The notes beneath the pieces are model-generated. The model had not been told where the DNA came from, searched no databases, and saw nothing but the letters and a program-made list of their open reading frames with translations. Source: Aphis gossypii (lineage: Eukaryota; Arthropoda; Insecta; Hemiptera; Aphididae). Taken from it: 64,000 nucleotides of DNA. Where the stretch lies: contig NC_065531.1 of NCBI RefSeq assembly GCF_020184175.1, forward strand, positions 65,116,806 to 65,180,805, written 5' to 3'. The translations under genes were made by a program, and so were the position numbers. Below, piece by piece: positions 15,381 through 27,922 of the stretch. Position 1 is the first letter of the stretch, and each line of letters begins with the position of its first letter.

Positions 15381-15790
15381 GGCATGTATGTATAATGTAT
15401 ATAGTATATATATTATATTATTATTAATACACGGCTCTTTTTGGCCGCAACGCATTGGATCCATCAGCTGCAAGTCCTTTTCCGGCGATTTATGTACGTG
15501 CGTATCATTGTTTTACCACGTAGTTGTATATATTGTTGTGTGTGGTGCTGCAGTGGTTTGGGCTCGCGTGCGGGAAACGTGCCAAAACCCGTCGTCGTCA
15601 TCGTCGTCGACCGGAAACCTCTGACCTCACTGTTGTATAGTTTCCCGATTTTTCATTCGCTCTCGCACCCATTCCCAAAATTCGATCACGCATACAAATA
15701 CACGCCATACACACTCACACATTCAAGCACGAGCTTACGTACTCACCTGCAAAAATGCCATTTTTTTGGTCTTTCGGTAAAGTAATATGT
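15381..15790. other. GC-richer island with GTCGTC repeats
   Basis: CG-rich stretch with a TCGTCGTCATCGTCGTCG run near 15,590-15,610. Long overlapping open frames on the plus strand (114 and 78 codons) lack protein-like composition. On the minus strand a short segment (about 15,797-15,754) is bounded by a TTTTCAG acceptor and a consensus CAG|GTGAGT donor; it could be a 44-nt micro-exon or 5' untranslated exon. Function unknown. Confidence 0.3.
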
Positions 15791-16250
15791 CTGAAAATTT
15801 TTTTATACTTTTTATAATTACGTTTTTTATTTCATATTCCTCAGTTAAATAACTTTTAAAATTGTTATATTTCCAATGATTCAAAATTACGTAAAATATA
15901 AAATGTCTTAAAAAATCAATGAATAACTCATCATTAATCATTAAATTATAATATTTAAATAAATCGCTTTATAATATATATTATAATACTTAATAATATA
16001 ATATATATATATTATACATTATTAAAAATTTTTCCTTATATATTTATGTTCATATACAGAGTAATTCACTAATAATAGCAAACCTCTTTTTTTTCTTTAT
16101 TTACCTAATAGTATGTTATTATTTAACGTTTACTGAAGACCTTATTACTTGATATATTTTGTAACAATTAAGAATTTACAGGGCTAATACAAATGTCTAT
16201 ACCTAGTTTCTATAATCTTAGTTAAAATTGTTTAGTTGATTTTTTTTTTT
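15791..16250. other. AT-rich non-coding stretch
   Basis: Nothing recognised. It ends in a T-run that abuts the transposon fragment starting at 16,251. Confidence 0.4.
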
Positions 16251-16425
16251 TAGATTCTGAACGAAGTGACAAATTTATTATACAATGACGTGTGTGGTTT
16301 TTTTTTGTGTGTTTGTGTACAGCATATAAATTTTCTAAATAATGCTTCAAGTTAAAACTTTAGGAGTGGTTTCCGATGGAAAAATGAATATTTTTGGTGC
16401 ATTATAGAGTTGGATTTCTATAAAT
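16251..16425 (+). mobile_element. Truncated end of a dispersed DNA transposon
   Basis: The segment starts with TAGATTCTGAACGAAGTGA and continues through GTGTACAGCATA, GTGGTTTCCGATG and GGTGCATTATAGAG. The same words occur in the same order on the opposite strand at 61,071-60,905, so both are copies of one repeat family. Only about 175 bp of one end is present here. No second inverted end was found nearby, so this copy is truncated. Confidence 0.75.
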
Positions 16426-16429
16426 AATC

Positions 16430-17665
16430 TATAAAACAATCTGAAAATGCAATAACTGGCGATTTATACTTGACACTTAATATACCTAATATATGCAGTA
16501 GAGCGAGATTTTTAGTTTTTATTGCGATAGTAAGTATTTAATATTTACAAGATAAAAAGTTCATTTTTTTAATGACAAATATAAATTAATTACTTTTCTA
16601 GTTAGAAATGTTTTAACGAGGGGTCGTTGATAATTACTTAACTTTGCGTGTATAAAACCAACTACTTTGTTGGATACACGCTATATACACTATACAGGTA
16701 TAATATGTATATGCATAAGCTCTATAGTATACGAATCTTGAAATAATTAAAGAGCTCCAAAAATCCTGCGATACACTATTTAGGGAAATAAACATTTAAA
16801 ACAACAAAAAACATGTTTATAAAAAAAGCTTATCAATGTAGAAGGTTTCAAAATAGAAAAAAAATATACTTTAAGGAATTCAATACATTTTTGTTGCTTA
16901 ACATTGCTAAAACTTCTCGAAAAATCTATGAGCTATTAAAAAAATATATATAATAATATATGTTGTAAATATTTATTTTCTACGGTCCAATTGCTAGGAC
17001 CTATATATTATATTATTATGTTTAGTTCGTTTTTGTATTCTACGAAATAACAAGAAAATAAAACATGCAAATGCATTAAATAAACAGCTCTATATACGAT
17101 TAGTATTAAAACATACATAATATAAATATTTATATCAAATTATATCGGTTTAGCGTCGATTTTCGATTTGTTATGCAATGCTGGATCTGACAGCTGTTGC
17201 AGTGGTATTGCAAAAAATATTATTCAAAACATTTAGAACTCTTCTGGGTATATTTTATATATTATATAATACATAAAACAATATTTATTCGAACTAAATA
17301 ATTTACCATAAGGATAATTATTTTTTGGTAAAAGTTTTAGACGTTTTTTGATGTGTGCCTGCGTGTTGTTTACATAATACGTGGTAATAGCATTTTGAAT
17401 ATCTAGAATTGTAATACTATTATACTAAATGATTATTTTAACAGTAAACGTTCACGGTTTTGAAAATATTTTGTGTATATAACTGAAAAAAAATACAAAA
17501 CAAAATTTAAAAAAAAAAAGTAATAGGATTTTTATTTGATATATAAAGTAATAATGAGCGTATAGGTTTTTAATTTCATATTCTAAATCAGACTATTTTC
17601 TAAGATAAATAAGATTTCTAAAATAAAAGATCAAGTACCAAGTTAATTAGTTATAAATACATGCA
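16430..17665. other. AT-rich non-coding stretch
   Basis: No gene or transposon end recognised. Confidence 0.4.
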
Positions 17666-17673
17666 GTTATAAT

Positions 17674-17946
17674 CAGGGGCGGATCTTGGATATTTTGATA
17701 GGAAGGGGGGGCACATATAAATTGTATAATGATTCTTTAATCATAATTAATAATACATATTCTTGTTTTTAAACAAAATTGATATTTGGTAATACATTTA
17801 ATATAATGTTAGTTCTATAATATCACACACCAAAATAATAATTTATACATATAGACAAGTATAATAACATAAAAAAAATGTCAATAGAAAATTGACAGGG
17901 GGGGGGGGGCACGTGCCTCTGTGCCTCTCCCGTAAATCCGCCACTG
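17674..17946. mobile_element. Non-autonomous hAT-like element (MITE) with 8-bp target duplication
   Basis: The left end reads CAGGGGCGGATCT and the right end, on the opposite strand, CAGTGGCGGATTT; G-runs followed by CAC lie just inside both ends. The flanking octamers are GTTATAAT (17,666-17,673) and GTGATAAT (17,947-17,954), 7 of 8 identical. CAGNGGCGGA ends with an 8-bp duplication are typical of hAT-superfamily MITEs. At 273 bp it has no transposase and depends on an element elsewhere. Confidence 0.9.
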
Positions 17947-17959
17947 GTGATAATGGGCT

Positions 17960-18077
17960 AAGTAACTAAAACTGTTATTAAAGTTTTGATGAATATTTTG
18001 TGAGGTATTGAAATAACTCTCATCAGTCATCAGTTCATCATCATTCATCAAAACTTGTATAACAGTTTTAGTTACTT
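17960..18077. repeat. Near-perfect 35-bp inverted repeat (hairpin) with 48-nt loop
   Basis: The left arm (17,960-17,994) and right arm (18,043-18,077) are reverse complements at 33 of 35 positions. The arms begin AAGTAACTAAAACTG and end with its complement. It starts 6 bp after the target duplication of the neighbouring hAT MITE. It may be a tiny inverted-repeat transposon or a microRNA-like hairpin precursor; sequence alone cannot separate these. Confidence 0.85.
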
Positions 18078-18079
18078 CC

Positions 18080-18590
18080 TTATAGTACTTTAACATACAA
18101 ATGTATTTAAATGTTATAAATAATCAAAGATAAACTAGTTTGAAATTCGATTTTAAAGTAAAAAATTAGAAGGATGTTTTGATTATAGGTATGAAATTAA
18201 AAATAAGAAAAATAGTTTAAAAATAATTAATAAAAAAATAACAACAAATATTTTTTTTACTAAAAAATGATGTTTAGTAACAATTTTAAATTATATTAAG
18301 AGAGAAAATAAAAACAACCTACAGAAGAATACATTTGCATAATAAGTTATAACTTCTTAAAATTGTATACTTATATAGTTATATGTTTAAAAATGGAATT
18401 TTTTTCCAAACATTTAATAATAAGTTACTATTCCAGTTCCTTATGAGTTTGCGGGGAGACTTGTCAAGGAAAAAAAATAAAAAAACTTCATACTTTTATA
18501 AACAATGTTTATTTTCTGTTAAAAATAACCACACATAATAGACGTGTATGTATATAATATATTCTATTATTATTGTTATTACTATTTACA
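18080..18590. other. AT-rich non-coding stretch
   Basis: A strong T-rich acceptor on the minus strand (AG near 18,462) is followed by 26 open codons, but no donor, partner exon or family was recognised. Probably chance. Confidence 0.3.
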
Positions 18591-19100
18591 ACTAGTATAA
18601 CTTCAAGCAATGTTTGTCACCATCGCGTCGTTTTCGTAATTTAAACTGTCGTCATGACTAACTCTTATGATAAATTCATTTCGATGATAACATTTTTTTT
18701 TTATTATTTCTACGTCGAAATGGGACTTTCACATAAAAAAAGTGTTGTCGACGACCTTGCATGCGGGTAAAACCAATACGCGTTTTGAGCGTCGGCCCTC
18801 GCCTTTTCGCTAAGCCATCCCCGGCGGGATACATAATATACGGCACGTATATACACATTACACACACATATTATACGCAAACATACAGTGGTCCCCAAGA
18901 TTTCTATTCAGAATGGAGCTCGAGTACGGATCATAGTGGCTTATGTATAGTACGCTTGGTGTGTGTTCGTCACGATACATGTTTAAAAACAAAAAAAAAA
19001 AATCCCCTTTATTTACCCGTCGTACGCTTTCCTATACCTACTGATGTACTCGTTCAATAATAATATATTATAAAATATGCGGTTTGCGACTTGTAAAATG
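18591..19100. other. GC-richer island, no certain gene
   Basis: CG content is raised compared with the flanks. Overlapping open frames occur on both strands, none with recognisable protein features. Possible regulatory or untranslated sequence. Confidence 0.3.
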
Positions 19101-19246
19101 GCGGAGAGTAGGTGTATGTATAATAATGAGAACAATTATTGTTTTGATCGTCAGGCAGAATACGCGACTCGTCCTCTATATACACTTAAAACGGGATTAC
19201 CACAGAATCCTGATAGCGGTATGTAAATACCTATATTATATAGGTT

Positions 19247-19268
19247 GTAACTTGTAGTTACAAGTTAC
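19247..19268. repeat. Perfect 10-bp-arm palindrome
   Basis: GTAACTTGTA and its exact complement TACAAGTTAC are separated by 2 bp. A CAGTGGTGCCATT sequence follows directly and resembles a hAT end, but no right end was found. Confidence 0.7.
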
Positions 19269-20154
19269 AGTGGTGCCATTAAGTTTTTTATTTGTGCTCT
19301 TCCCCCTCCCGCTAGAATATCTAAAATATCTTCAAAAACAATAGTTATCAAAACAAATAATTACCATTTTTATGTAATAAGACATTTAACATAGATATAA
19401 TTTGTGGTTTGTTCGACTTTTATTATTATATTATTATTTTTTTTTTCCAAGTTTATTATAATACAATTATTTTATTAATTTATACACACAATATTATGTC
19501 ATATTTTATATTATTAAATTATTAAATTTATATAATTATATTGTATTTAATTTTAATTACATTTTCTTAATTTGCTTTTATTCGGAAGTTCTATTAGTTA
19601 CTACCCACCAAGCGGGAGTCGTGCGCATATTTGTCGGTATAATAAATTTAAATTTTTAAAAAAACTTTTGAATTCGATTATACTAACAGAGGATCTACGG
19701 ATACGTATATAGGTACAGACATCACGCGTCATGGAGAAACTTTACCGGAGTAATATACAAATATACAGTGTTATTAAATAACCAAAGTAGGTTAGTACAT
19801 AGTTACCTTAGTTATATACCTTTATTATTGTAAAATATTATACATCATGGTGGCAGAATTTTCGACGAATTAGTTTCGAGTGATATCCTTTAGTTGCTTC
19901 ACAGTTTTTGTTTGTATTAATGATACAAACAATGTTGTAAATCAAGCAGTATAATAACATTATGAAAATCAAAAAATTTGTCCATAAATTACTAAGACGA
20001 GTTTGTCCGCAGATAAATTTGTGATTGCTCTGGTTGCAGATGGACATGTTGTGCAAAGAAATCATTAGAGAAGTCTTCAGATAAGTAGAACGAAGTTTTA
20101 TTAATATTCCAGAACATATTCCCTTTTGATCGTCCTCAATATTACTTTAATATA

Positions 20155-20329
20155 CAGTGAAACTTCCATACAACGAATTTTCATTTAACGAAACTTTCTG
20201 TTTAACGAGTTATTTTTTGAGAACTACGACCTTCATTGTTAATCATGCGTTAATTCTATTTAACGGATTTCTCAATAATATGAATTTCTTTTATTCCCCA
20301 TAAGATTTCGTTTTATGGATGTTTCACTG
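20155..20329. mobile_element. pogo/Tigger-like MITE inserted at TA
   Basis: The left end is CAGTGAAACTTCCATACAAC and the right end, on the opposite strand, is CAGTGAAACATCCATAAAAC, matching through about 27 bp with few differences. Both ends are flanked by TA (20,153-20,154 and 20,330-20,331), the target duplication of the Tc1/mariner/pogo superfamily. The CAGTGAAAC-type terminus is characteristic of pogo/Tigger elements. At 175 bp it has no coding capacity. Confidence 0.9.
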
Positions 20330-20339
20330 TATTATTATA

Positions 20340-23090
20340 TTCGTATAATCATACTACGATGAGACGTAATATTATTATTTAATATTAATACTTATCTCGT
20401 AAACAGTGATCACCAGAACAGAAGACTTATAGCTCAAAACGAATACTAAATATGCAAGCACGTATGCACTAAGAAACTCTAAGTGTGTGCATTTATTTAT
20501 GTATCTAAAAAATACATAAACATGTTTTTTTTTAAAAAAGGTTCAATTAATAAATAGTAATAAAATGAATAACATTTAAAACAAGAAAATAAAATTATTT
20601 ATATAAATTAGATGTGTTTCATGCTATTGCCAAATAAATTAAAAGATTTATTGATTGACACACTTGATTGATTTATTAGTTTATTTTACATTTATTTTTT
20701 TGTACCCGGTGTACCGGAAAATATTCAGTGGTGTAAGTGGTACATTTTATTTTACCGTAAACATTATTAAAAAAAAAATGTGATTTCAGATTTGGATTTG
20801 TTGTATCATAAAACAAAATTGTTTCTAGCTGGCTATTTTTACGATCGCGCAAAACAAATATGCAAACGCTACAAGTTCTCGGTTTTAGTGATGACATTTT
20901 GTGAGTTGTCTTTTTTTTTTACTTCTGTACGCGCACACCACCATATAAATAGGGTAAACTTGAAAGTTACAAAAAACTAAACCATGTATGATATTATTAT
21001 GAATTAGATCTTATTGAAATTTAGTCAAAGAGCCGCCATCGTAGCGGGAATTCACATCCCCGTCAGAGGCTTGAAAGGGTGTGGATGGTCGTAAACGAGT
21101 ATGATAAATTATAATATAGTGATGTCTTTTTTTTTTTTGTTTACTCCATATATCATCACAGATGTAGACCGCATTTAAAAAGGTATTATAGTGTCGACAA
21201 TATCACAGATTGCTACTGAAACAATCAGTAGATTCGGTTTATACTTTAAATAACTTGTTCGATGCAATGGCTCTTAAAATATTTATTTTTTTTGATGTCC
21301 TCGAATCAATCGGTTATCCGTTTTAATTGTGAAGTAAGATACAGTAGCCGTTTTCTATCTCTCTCTTCTTATTGATAGTGCACCTTCTGGTACTTTTCAA
21401 TTGTATACGTATACACATTTTATTTATGTATATACATTATATTATATATTATATAGCATTAATGATGATTGAGTACACGTCAAATAATATTTTGTTTAGG
21501 TATCTTGTTCTGTCCATAATATTAATTCGTAAATTCATTAAAAATACGTGCGCGGCAATATTCGATTGGTTTGTATAAATAAATATTATTTGCGAAAAAA
21601 GATAAATAGCTTTCGGCCGTGAAAATAGTATACAAATAAAATGAATTTATAATATTTAAACCTTTACACTTGTTTACTTACTGAAAACATCTTTCGATAA
21701 AATAATCGAATACTTAGTACAAATATTTACATTTTATTATGCAAAAAGTTTTAAGGGACTTAATTATTTGCTTGAGGTCGTTATACAGATATCTGTACCA
21801 ACCATCGTATTATAATATTGACATTGAAACGAAAGGAATATTATGTATTATTACGTATTATATGGTTCAGTACGACGATGCGACGTGACCAATAGCTATA
21901 CATTTAAACTTCAACTTACTTTGATATATTTCAATAAATCGGTTGAACCCTAAATAATGCATTTTTAAATAAGTTGGCACTTAATACTTTTGTAGAAAAA
22001 AGAAAATCGGTTAAATCGAATCCAAAGATACGAGAACAGATTTTTCTTGATATTTTTTTTACAAAATATTCTATAAGTTCCTATAAACCTACTTATATAA
22101 ACGTGCAAAAATCTACATAATATAATAATATATTCAATTTAATTTATTCAAAAATCAAAGAAAATCATCTACAAAATATATTAAGTAATGTAAAGTGATG
22201 TATAAAATGTATAGTTTTCGGTCACAACAAGTCACAATCTGAATTGTTTTTTAAAAACAAATTGTTCACAGCGCCTTTTTGCGTTTGGTAGTAAGTTATT
22301 ATAAGAGATTTTGCATTTTTAATACCAAAATCAATGGCAGATTTTATTTGAATAAACTATATAAAATATAATCGTTCTATAGAATATTATAGGTAGTGTA
22401 TCATTTAAATATACTTAGGAAATTACCATGAAACCGTCGAAGAACGGTCACCTCCCCCTCTGTGACCTATTTTACGGTACAAGGCCTTGGGATAAAATAT
22501 ATTTTTCACCGTAAAAAGGTTCTACTTAAAATTAAATATCTAAAACTAAAAAAAAAATAAATATGGTCAGATCCATTAAATAAATGCTATGCGTTGGTTA
22601 TACGAATATAAAATATTAATACATATAATAGGTAGGTCGCTTTAAGTTAAACTTTTACTTTTCACGGTTTGTTTACGCGCAACCTTCAGCGAAAATACTT
22701 AAGAAGTACCTAAATATACAAAAACAACTTACACACAATAATATGTTTCAATCGGATAGGACTAAGCCGTCAAATTTGAATTTACTTTTCTCATCATATT
22801 AGTTACGTCATAATATTATTTATTCATACACTTTAAAAAATCAATCATTCACCTCCAGACTTTTATAATTATATAATACTGTCACTGAAACTTTATAATT
22901 CGATTTCAGTTTACGACAAAGCGTATATATTGTATATGTATAATAAATTATATACATAATCGTGTAAGTATAATACAATTGCTTTTTAAAAGAGAGATTT
23001 TCGACCACGGACTTAAAGTTTCAAACAAAGATTAAACATACCTATATTATTATAGCATATACGCATTTATATATAATTTTCCGTATTTAA
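20340..23090. other. AT-rich non-coding stretch
   Basis: No supported gene. A small GC-richer patch near 21,030-21,110 carries no open frame of interest. Confidence 0.4.
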
Positions 23091-23870
23091 ACTTTTATTG
23101 TCCGGACTGGCACAACCCTTTGTCGAGAGGTCCATGGTGGGCGTGTGATGAATTTTTGGTTTTTTTTTTCTATTTGGCGTGAGCAAGTCGCGACGTTTCC
23201 GTTTTGCATAAGTCGACCGAAATTATTACTCGCGGTCGGTGCGTGTCCCGAGCCAATTTCCCGCAAATTGGTTAATTCGGAACAATCACCGCTGCCATCG
23301 CAAATCCATACGACCTCCTATTACAATTATTATTATTACCGTCACTGTCATATATATATATTCGGGTATATATACATTTATGTAATATATAGTGTTTTGG
23401 TCTTGGTCCGATGCATATTGTAATTTGGGCGAGACCACAAGCTGTATGATATAATATTATTATTATGATTATTACACACCTACCACATCGAGTCGTAAAT
23501 CGTCGTAAACGGCCTTTTTTGGAATACCGCCCAAAGTCGTCGTCGACCGTTACACCTACCTACTTCGACCATTTCGATGAAAACGGTAAGCGAAAAAAAA
23601 TATAGGAATGGTATCTGCCGCAATATACATCGCTCACGGTTTGTCTCTGCGCGGAAGTTCGTAAATCGTCAATTATTATAGATCGCGTGTATATGATGTG
23701 CGTTTACGCCCGTTACCCGGTAATTGTTTGGAAATAACAGTCGAAGTCACCGTTATTAAAGAGGGTTTATAGGTAGGTACGTGAAGTGCTGTAGTGGTGA
23801 TATTATAATATTTTTATTTTCGGTCGGAATGTCATCGCCGCCACCACCGTCACCGAGGAACGCCGATAAA
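23091..23870. other. GC-richer island, possible promoter or 5' exon region
   Basis: CG-rich, with GTCGTCGTCGACCG near 23,536 and a CGCCGCCACCACCGTCACCG run near 23,835. It contains the candidate first coding exon described separately. Such islands recur across the left two thirds of the window and may be promoters or untranslated exons. Confidence 0.35.
23465..23585 (+). CDS. Candidate first coding exon, unknown product
   Basis: An ATG opens 40 codons that run into a consensus donor (AACG|GTAAGC at 23,585/23,586), leaving phase 1. The inferred peptide is basic first (VVNRRKRPFLEYRPK), then Ser/Thr-rich, then acidic (YFDHFDEN). The surrounding island would suit a promoter. Against it: another plus frame is also open here for about 70 codons, the ATG lies in ATT repeats, and no downstream exon in matching phase was identified. 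Not recognised as any family. Confidence 0.2.
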
Positions 23871-25300
23871 AAAAAACTAGATTTTACATTTTAAATATTT
23901 TATTGTTATTCGAAAGTGATTCTTGTACGTAATAATATGATAATATACAGTATGTAATTCTGTAATTCGAATATATCTGATACATTTAATTGTAATTTAT
24001 TCTAATGTGGTAATTTCATTTATTGGGGATACCTACATATTACAATTTGCAACATTGCGCAATGGACAATAATATTGTACTTTTTTTTTTTATTTTAATG
24101 AAATAATTCTTAGATTTGATAAGTTACATAGAAAATAGTTAAAACAGGTGGATTTCCCATTTCGGTCAAATTGAATTGAAAAGCTAAGTACCTACCCCGA
24201 TGGCTGTTTACTCAAAATGTGAAATACACGTCACATACAAAAACCTAGATACACTGAAATTGCACCGCATTTTATATTTGTTCATTTTTTTCCCCGGAAA
24301 AGGCGATTGTTGGGCTATTGTTATACAATATTATATGCTTCGAGATAAAAGTAAATTTAGAAAGTACACTGTTTTATATTGTTGTGACATACGCGCAAGA
24401 ATAAGTAGAATTTCAATTGTTCGAAAAAATATTCGTTAGAACAATTTATATTTTTTCTGCGTCGTTTATTACACACCACGGGACGGTAATAACCAAAGCC
24501 CGCTGTTGCGGTGGTGCAAACGTTGTGGGTCTTGTAAGCATGGCACAACAACATAATACGTACTACGCGCGTATATTATAATCGTACCGAATGATTAAAA
24601 TGCTCTCCGTTTTGGATATAATAATAATATATATTATGCGCAAATATTCGTTGTGCTGAGAACGATGTTAAAATACGAGATTTTTTTTTTCTTATTCGTC
24701 TTCTACTTCTTCTTTTTTATTTTAATTGTATATATTTGCATATTTTAGCTTTACGCCAGGACGAACGCTCGCGCGTTTAACGATATAATTCCGTAGCAGC
24801 ATAATAATATTATATGATGTATTATTTCGAGGGGATGCCGTTTCGAGTATTTATTAAAATAATAATATAACCGAGTCCGTTACGTGGTGTCAATATATAT
24901 ACGTACTTATAATTTAATAAAAATAACATCAATATTTTTCTAATAAAACATGTGCTCTGCTCGGAAGTCAACTACTATCATGTGGCTTGTGCATAGTTGC
25001 AGAACTTTCAAAATATCAATCGATGGGATTTATTGACATTGGTTTTAATGATATGCATATTCATATTATACTCGTAAATTTCGAACGATCAAAATGTCTG
25101 ATCTTTGCATTATTTATAATATTATACCGCTATAATTTCATGTCTGTCCTTAAAGTTATGTACATTTTTTATTTTTCGTTAAACAAATTTTATGGAGTGA
25201 CAATATCTTGTTCTTTATTGTTTGATATTATAATTATAAATGTTTTTAATAGTTGTGACGTACTACAGTGCAGCAACGTCTCAGCGCAAATTTGGTCACC
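23871..25300. other. Mostly AT-rich, no gene recognised
   Basis: Patches of mixed composition lie near 24,200-24,560 and 24,740-24,900. The open frames (79, 65 and 118 codons) lack a protein-like composition or splice context. Confidence 0.35.
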
Positions 25301-25312
25301 ACAAGCTCCAAC

Positions 25313-25768
25313 TAGTGGTGTGCATTATCTAGAATCTAGATAAAAATAATTTAAAGTCTCTGTAAATTTCAATAAAATGGTTATCTGGGATAAATTATTT
25401 AGATAATTTTCTTTCGGGATAAGTGTTAACTTTTCTATTACTTATTGACTATTCGTTTTTTTTTTATGTTTTTATATTATAATATGTTTATCAAATTTGT
25501 TTTACTTTTATCATTTTGTAGTTTGTTGTTTCTTTCTCCGTAAATACCAATGGATAATCGTTATTAAAACTCACATATTTATGAATGTAAACATTTAATT
25601 AATAAAAATAAAAAAATTATTTCACAAATGCAAGTTACAAATTACGTGATTTTTTTTTTTATCAAGATAAATAATTAATTTTTATACATTATGTTATCTA
25701 GATAAAATTTTAACGATTGATCTATTATTTTATCTAGATAATGTTTTAGTTATCTGTGTATAACATTG
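25313..25768. mobile_element. hAT-like non-autonomous element with ATCTAGAT-rich subterminal repeats
   Basis: The left end is TAGTGGTGTGC and the right end, on the opposite strand, is CAATGTTATAC, which differs mainly by transitions. The flanking octamers are GCTCCAAC (25,305-25,312) and GTTACAAC (25,769-25,776), 6 of 8 identical. Inside, CATTATCTAGA...TAAAATAAT occurs inverted near both ends and ATCTAGAT recurs. At 456 bp there is no transposase. The ends are more decayed than in the other two hAT MITEs, so this copy looks older. Confidence 0.65.
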
Positions 25769-26152
25769 GTTACAACTTGCAACATTCTCTGTAAATATAA
25801 CTACAGTTCGTTATATTTTATAAGGTCTTCTTTGTCGGGGGAAATATTATGTCCTGGAACCACACTGATAAGTATAATAATGTATACACAAAAGATGGGT
25901 GGTGGGTTATTTTTTTTATACATATTTGTAGAAGTCGTCAGAGTATATATGCATAAATATAACAATAAAATATAAGAAAACGGGGAGTTTTTGTCATCTA
26001 GATCGCCACTATTACTGCTACCACTTACCGTAAACATGTCCTTGGTAAAACATACATCGTTAAAAAAAAAAATAATAATAAACATACGTATAATGTATAC
26101 ATAATATATTATGATAATATTATACTACATAATATAATTTATAATAAGTGCA

Positions 26153-26175
26153 TTATATATATATATATATATATA
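26153..26175. repeat. (TA)n microsatellite
   Basis: About 23 bp of TA repeats directly ahead of a CTAGCTGACC repeat head. Short (TA)n also recurs near 31,841-31,860 and 39,196-39,216. Confidence 0.8.
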
Positions 26176-27922
26176 CTAGCTGACCCCGTGCACTTCGTTG
26201 CCCGTTAAAAATGCAAATTCTATATATATATAGATTCGAATTTTGATTAATTTGTTATTTACTATTCGGTTTAACTGTGTTCAAAACTTAGACATTTTCA
26301 TTGACTGTTTTGATTCTCAAAAATCTTGTGAAAGCACCACTTTAATATGCGAATTTTGTAAAATGCTTTCTTATTACACACTAAATTTGTGATACGATTT
26401 TACGAATGTACCGTGCAAATTGTAAGCATCGATCTATCATTGTTCAGGCTCTACGTTTATCAGTCAGTAAGTTACTCAAGTGATAATATTATAGTCATTC
26501 TGCTTACCGTTGCCGTGAGACTCTCTTATGATTATGAGAGCAGTATATTATCATGTTAGTCTATTGCTGTAAAAAAATGTATATTAAATATATATATTAT
26601 AATCAAGCTGTCCCGACACGGCGTTGCCCGCGTATTAGTTGGTTTTTTTTGCATTTTCGTAAGCCATGTATTAGTGTTATTATGTATGAGAAAATTTAAT
26701 AAAACATATAAATATGGTTTATCACGGAGATATGAAAATTTTATATTAAAATTGCATTTAAATACCTATGTACTATGTGATACACCATACTATATTGTGT
26801 ATTATCCCAGCACTATTTTCAAAATAATTAATATAAGAATGATCTATGTTTATAATGTTACTAACTAATATTTATCTTGCTCGTTACATATACCAACTCT
26901 ATATGACTCAAACTTTGTTCAATTCATTATTTAATATTCGGTGGATTATGTTCTAGATTTATCTTAAGTTTTCTGTTGCCCGGAATAAAAATTCTGATTC
27001 GCTGAACTGCTGAAGTATATTATCATTTATCAGGTAGGCAATCTATCTGCGGTAGATCGCGGACCTAGTGCTGTTTGTATGTAAGTGTATGATTTAACTC
27101 TAATAAATATCAAAGTTATACCAAGTTTGACATAGTACGGTGGATTATATTAATCAATTAATACATAATCCTAACCCAACCTTAACGCACTAAAATCCGA
27201 TGAGAGCGTCCAGCTCGCCGATGATGCGTCTGGCAAAAAAATAATCAAGGTTATTGTAGTCACAACGTGCATTCACGCGATTGGCAAGTTTAATTTAATT
27301 TAAATTTAACTATTGCTGTGAATTTTAAATTTACTGTGGCCATTGACTTATTTCGCTAATTCTTATTTTTGTTGTTATGGTTTTAACAAAATATAACATC
27401 AGGTCTATAACTATTATATTCAATCATAATCAATAGCGACCTTAATATAGTTTATTTTCTTGCTGAACAACTGCAGTGACAGTTGTTGTTGTTTTTTTAC
27501 ACCCAGATTCCGAACTTTTCTGGTGTATTTTCCTAAAATTGTATTACATAAGCACATTTTCCTGCGACCAATAAGAGGAATTATATTATATTCATATTAT
27601 TAAATGGTTACCAAATGTTATCAAAATCCGTAATTCATTATATTAATTTTATATATTACCATAGCAACCACAAATAAATAAATACTATTCTCAAATCTTA
27701 TAACCCCCATAGCAACCATTTATAAACAAAAATTTCTATCGTAAATCTCAATATTCCTGTTTGAGCACATATTATTAATAATACATATTGAAAAAAAACT
27801 ATCCTATCTTTTAAGTTGGACCAAATTACACGCGTTGTAAAAAATTTCATCAAAATCGGTTAAGTGGTTTAGGAGTCCATTGAGGACAAACATTGTGACA
27901 CGAGATTTATATATATTAAGAT
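26176..27922 (+). mobile_element. Two-headed dispersed repeat (CTAGCTGACC type) flanked by TA tracts
   Basis: A head reading CTAGCTGACCCCGTGCACTTCGTTGCCCG lies at 26,176-26,204, interrupted here only for description, and a diverged second head (AAGCTGTCCCGACACGG then CGTTGCCCG) starts near 26,605. The right side ends with ATCAAAATCGGTTAAGTGG, then GGACAAACATTG and ATATATTAAG near 27,850-27,920. This head-and-tail pattern is known from repeats spread widely in arthropod genomes. The class (SINE-like or fragment of a larger retroelement) cannot be settled here. No intact open frame is present. The two heads imply nesting or tandem insertion. Confidence 0.55.

Noticed and set aside
15441..15785. 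114-codon plus-strand frame
   Set aside because: Composition follows the GTCGTC and CACACA low-complexity sequence; no recognisable features.
18385..18462. Minus-strand 26-codon segment after a strong T-rich acceptor
   Set aside because: No donor, phase partner or polyadenylation signal could be tied to it; T-rich tracts before AG are common by chance in this DNA.
19985..20100. Plus-strand short frame reading LSADKFVIALVADGHVV
   Set aside because: It looks protein-like but is only 27 codons long, with no consistent splice sites on either side and stops in the flanks.
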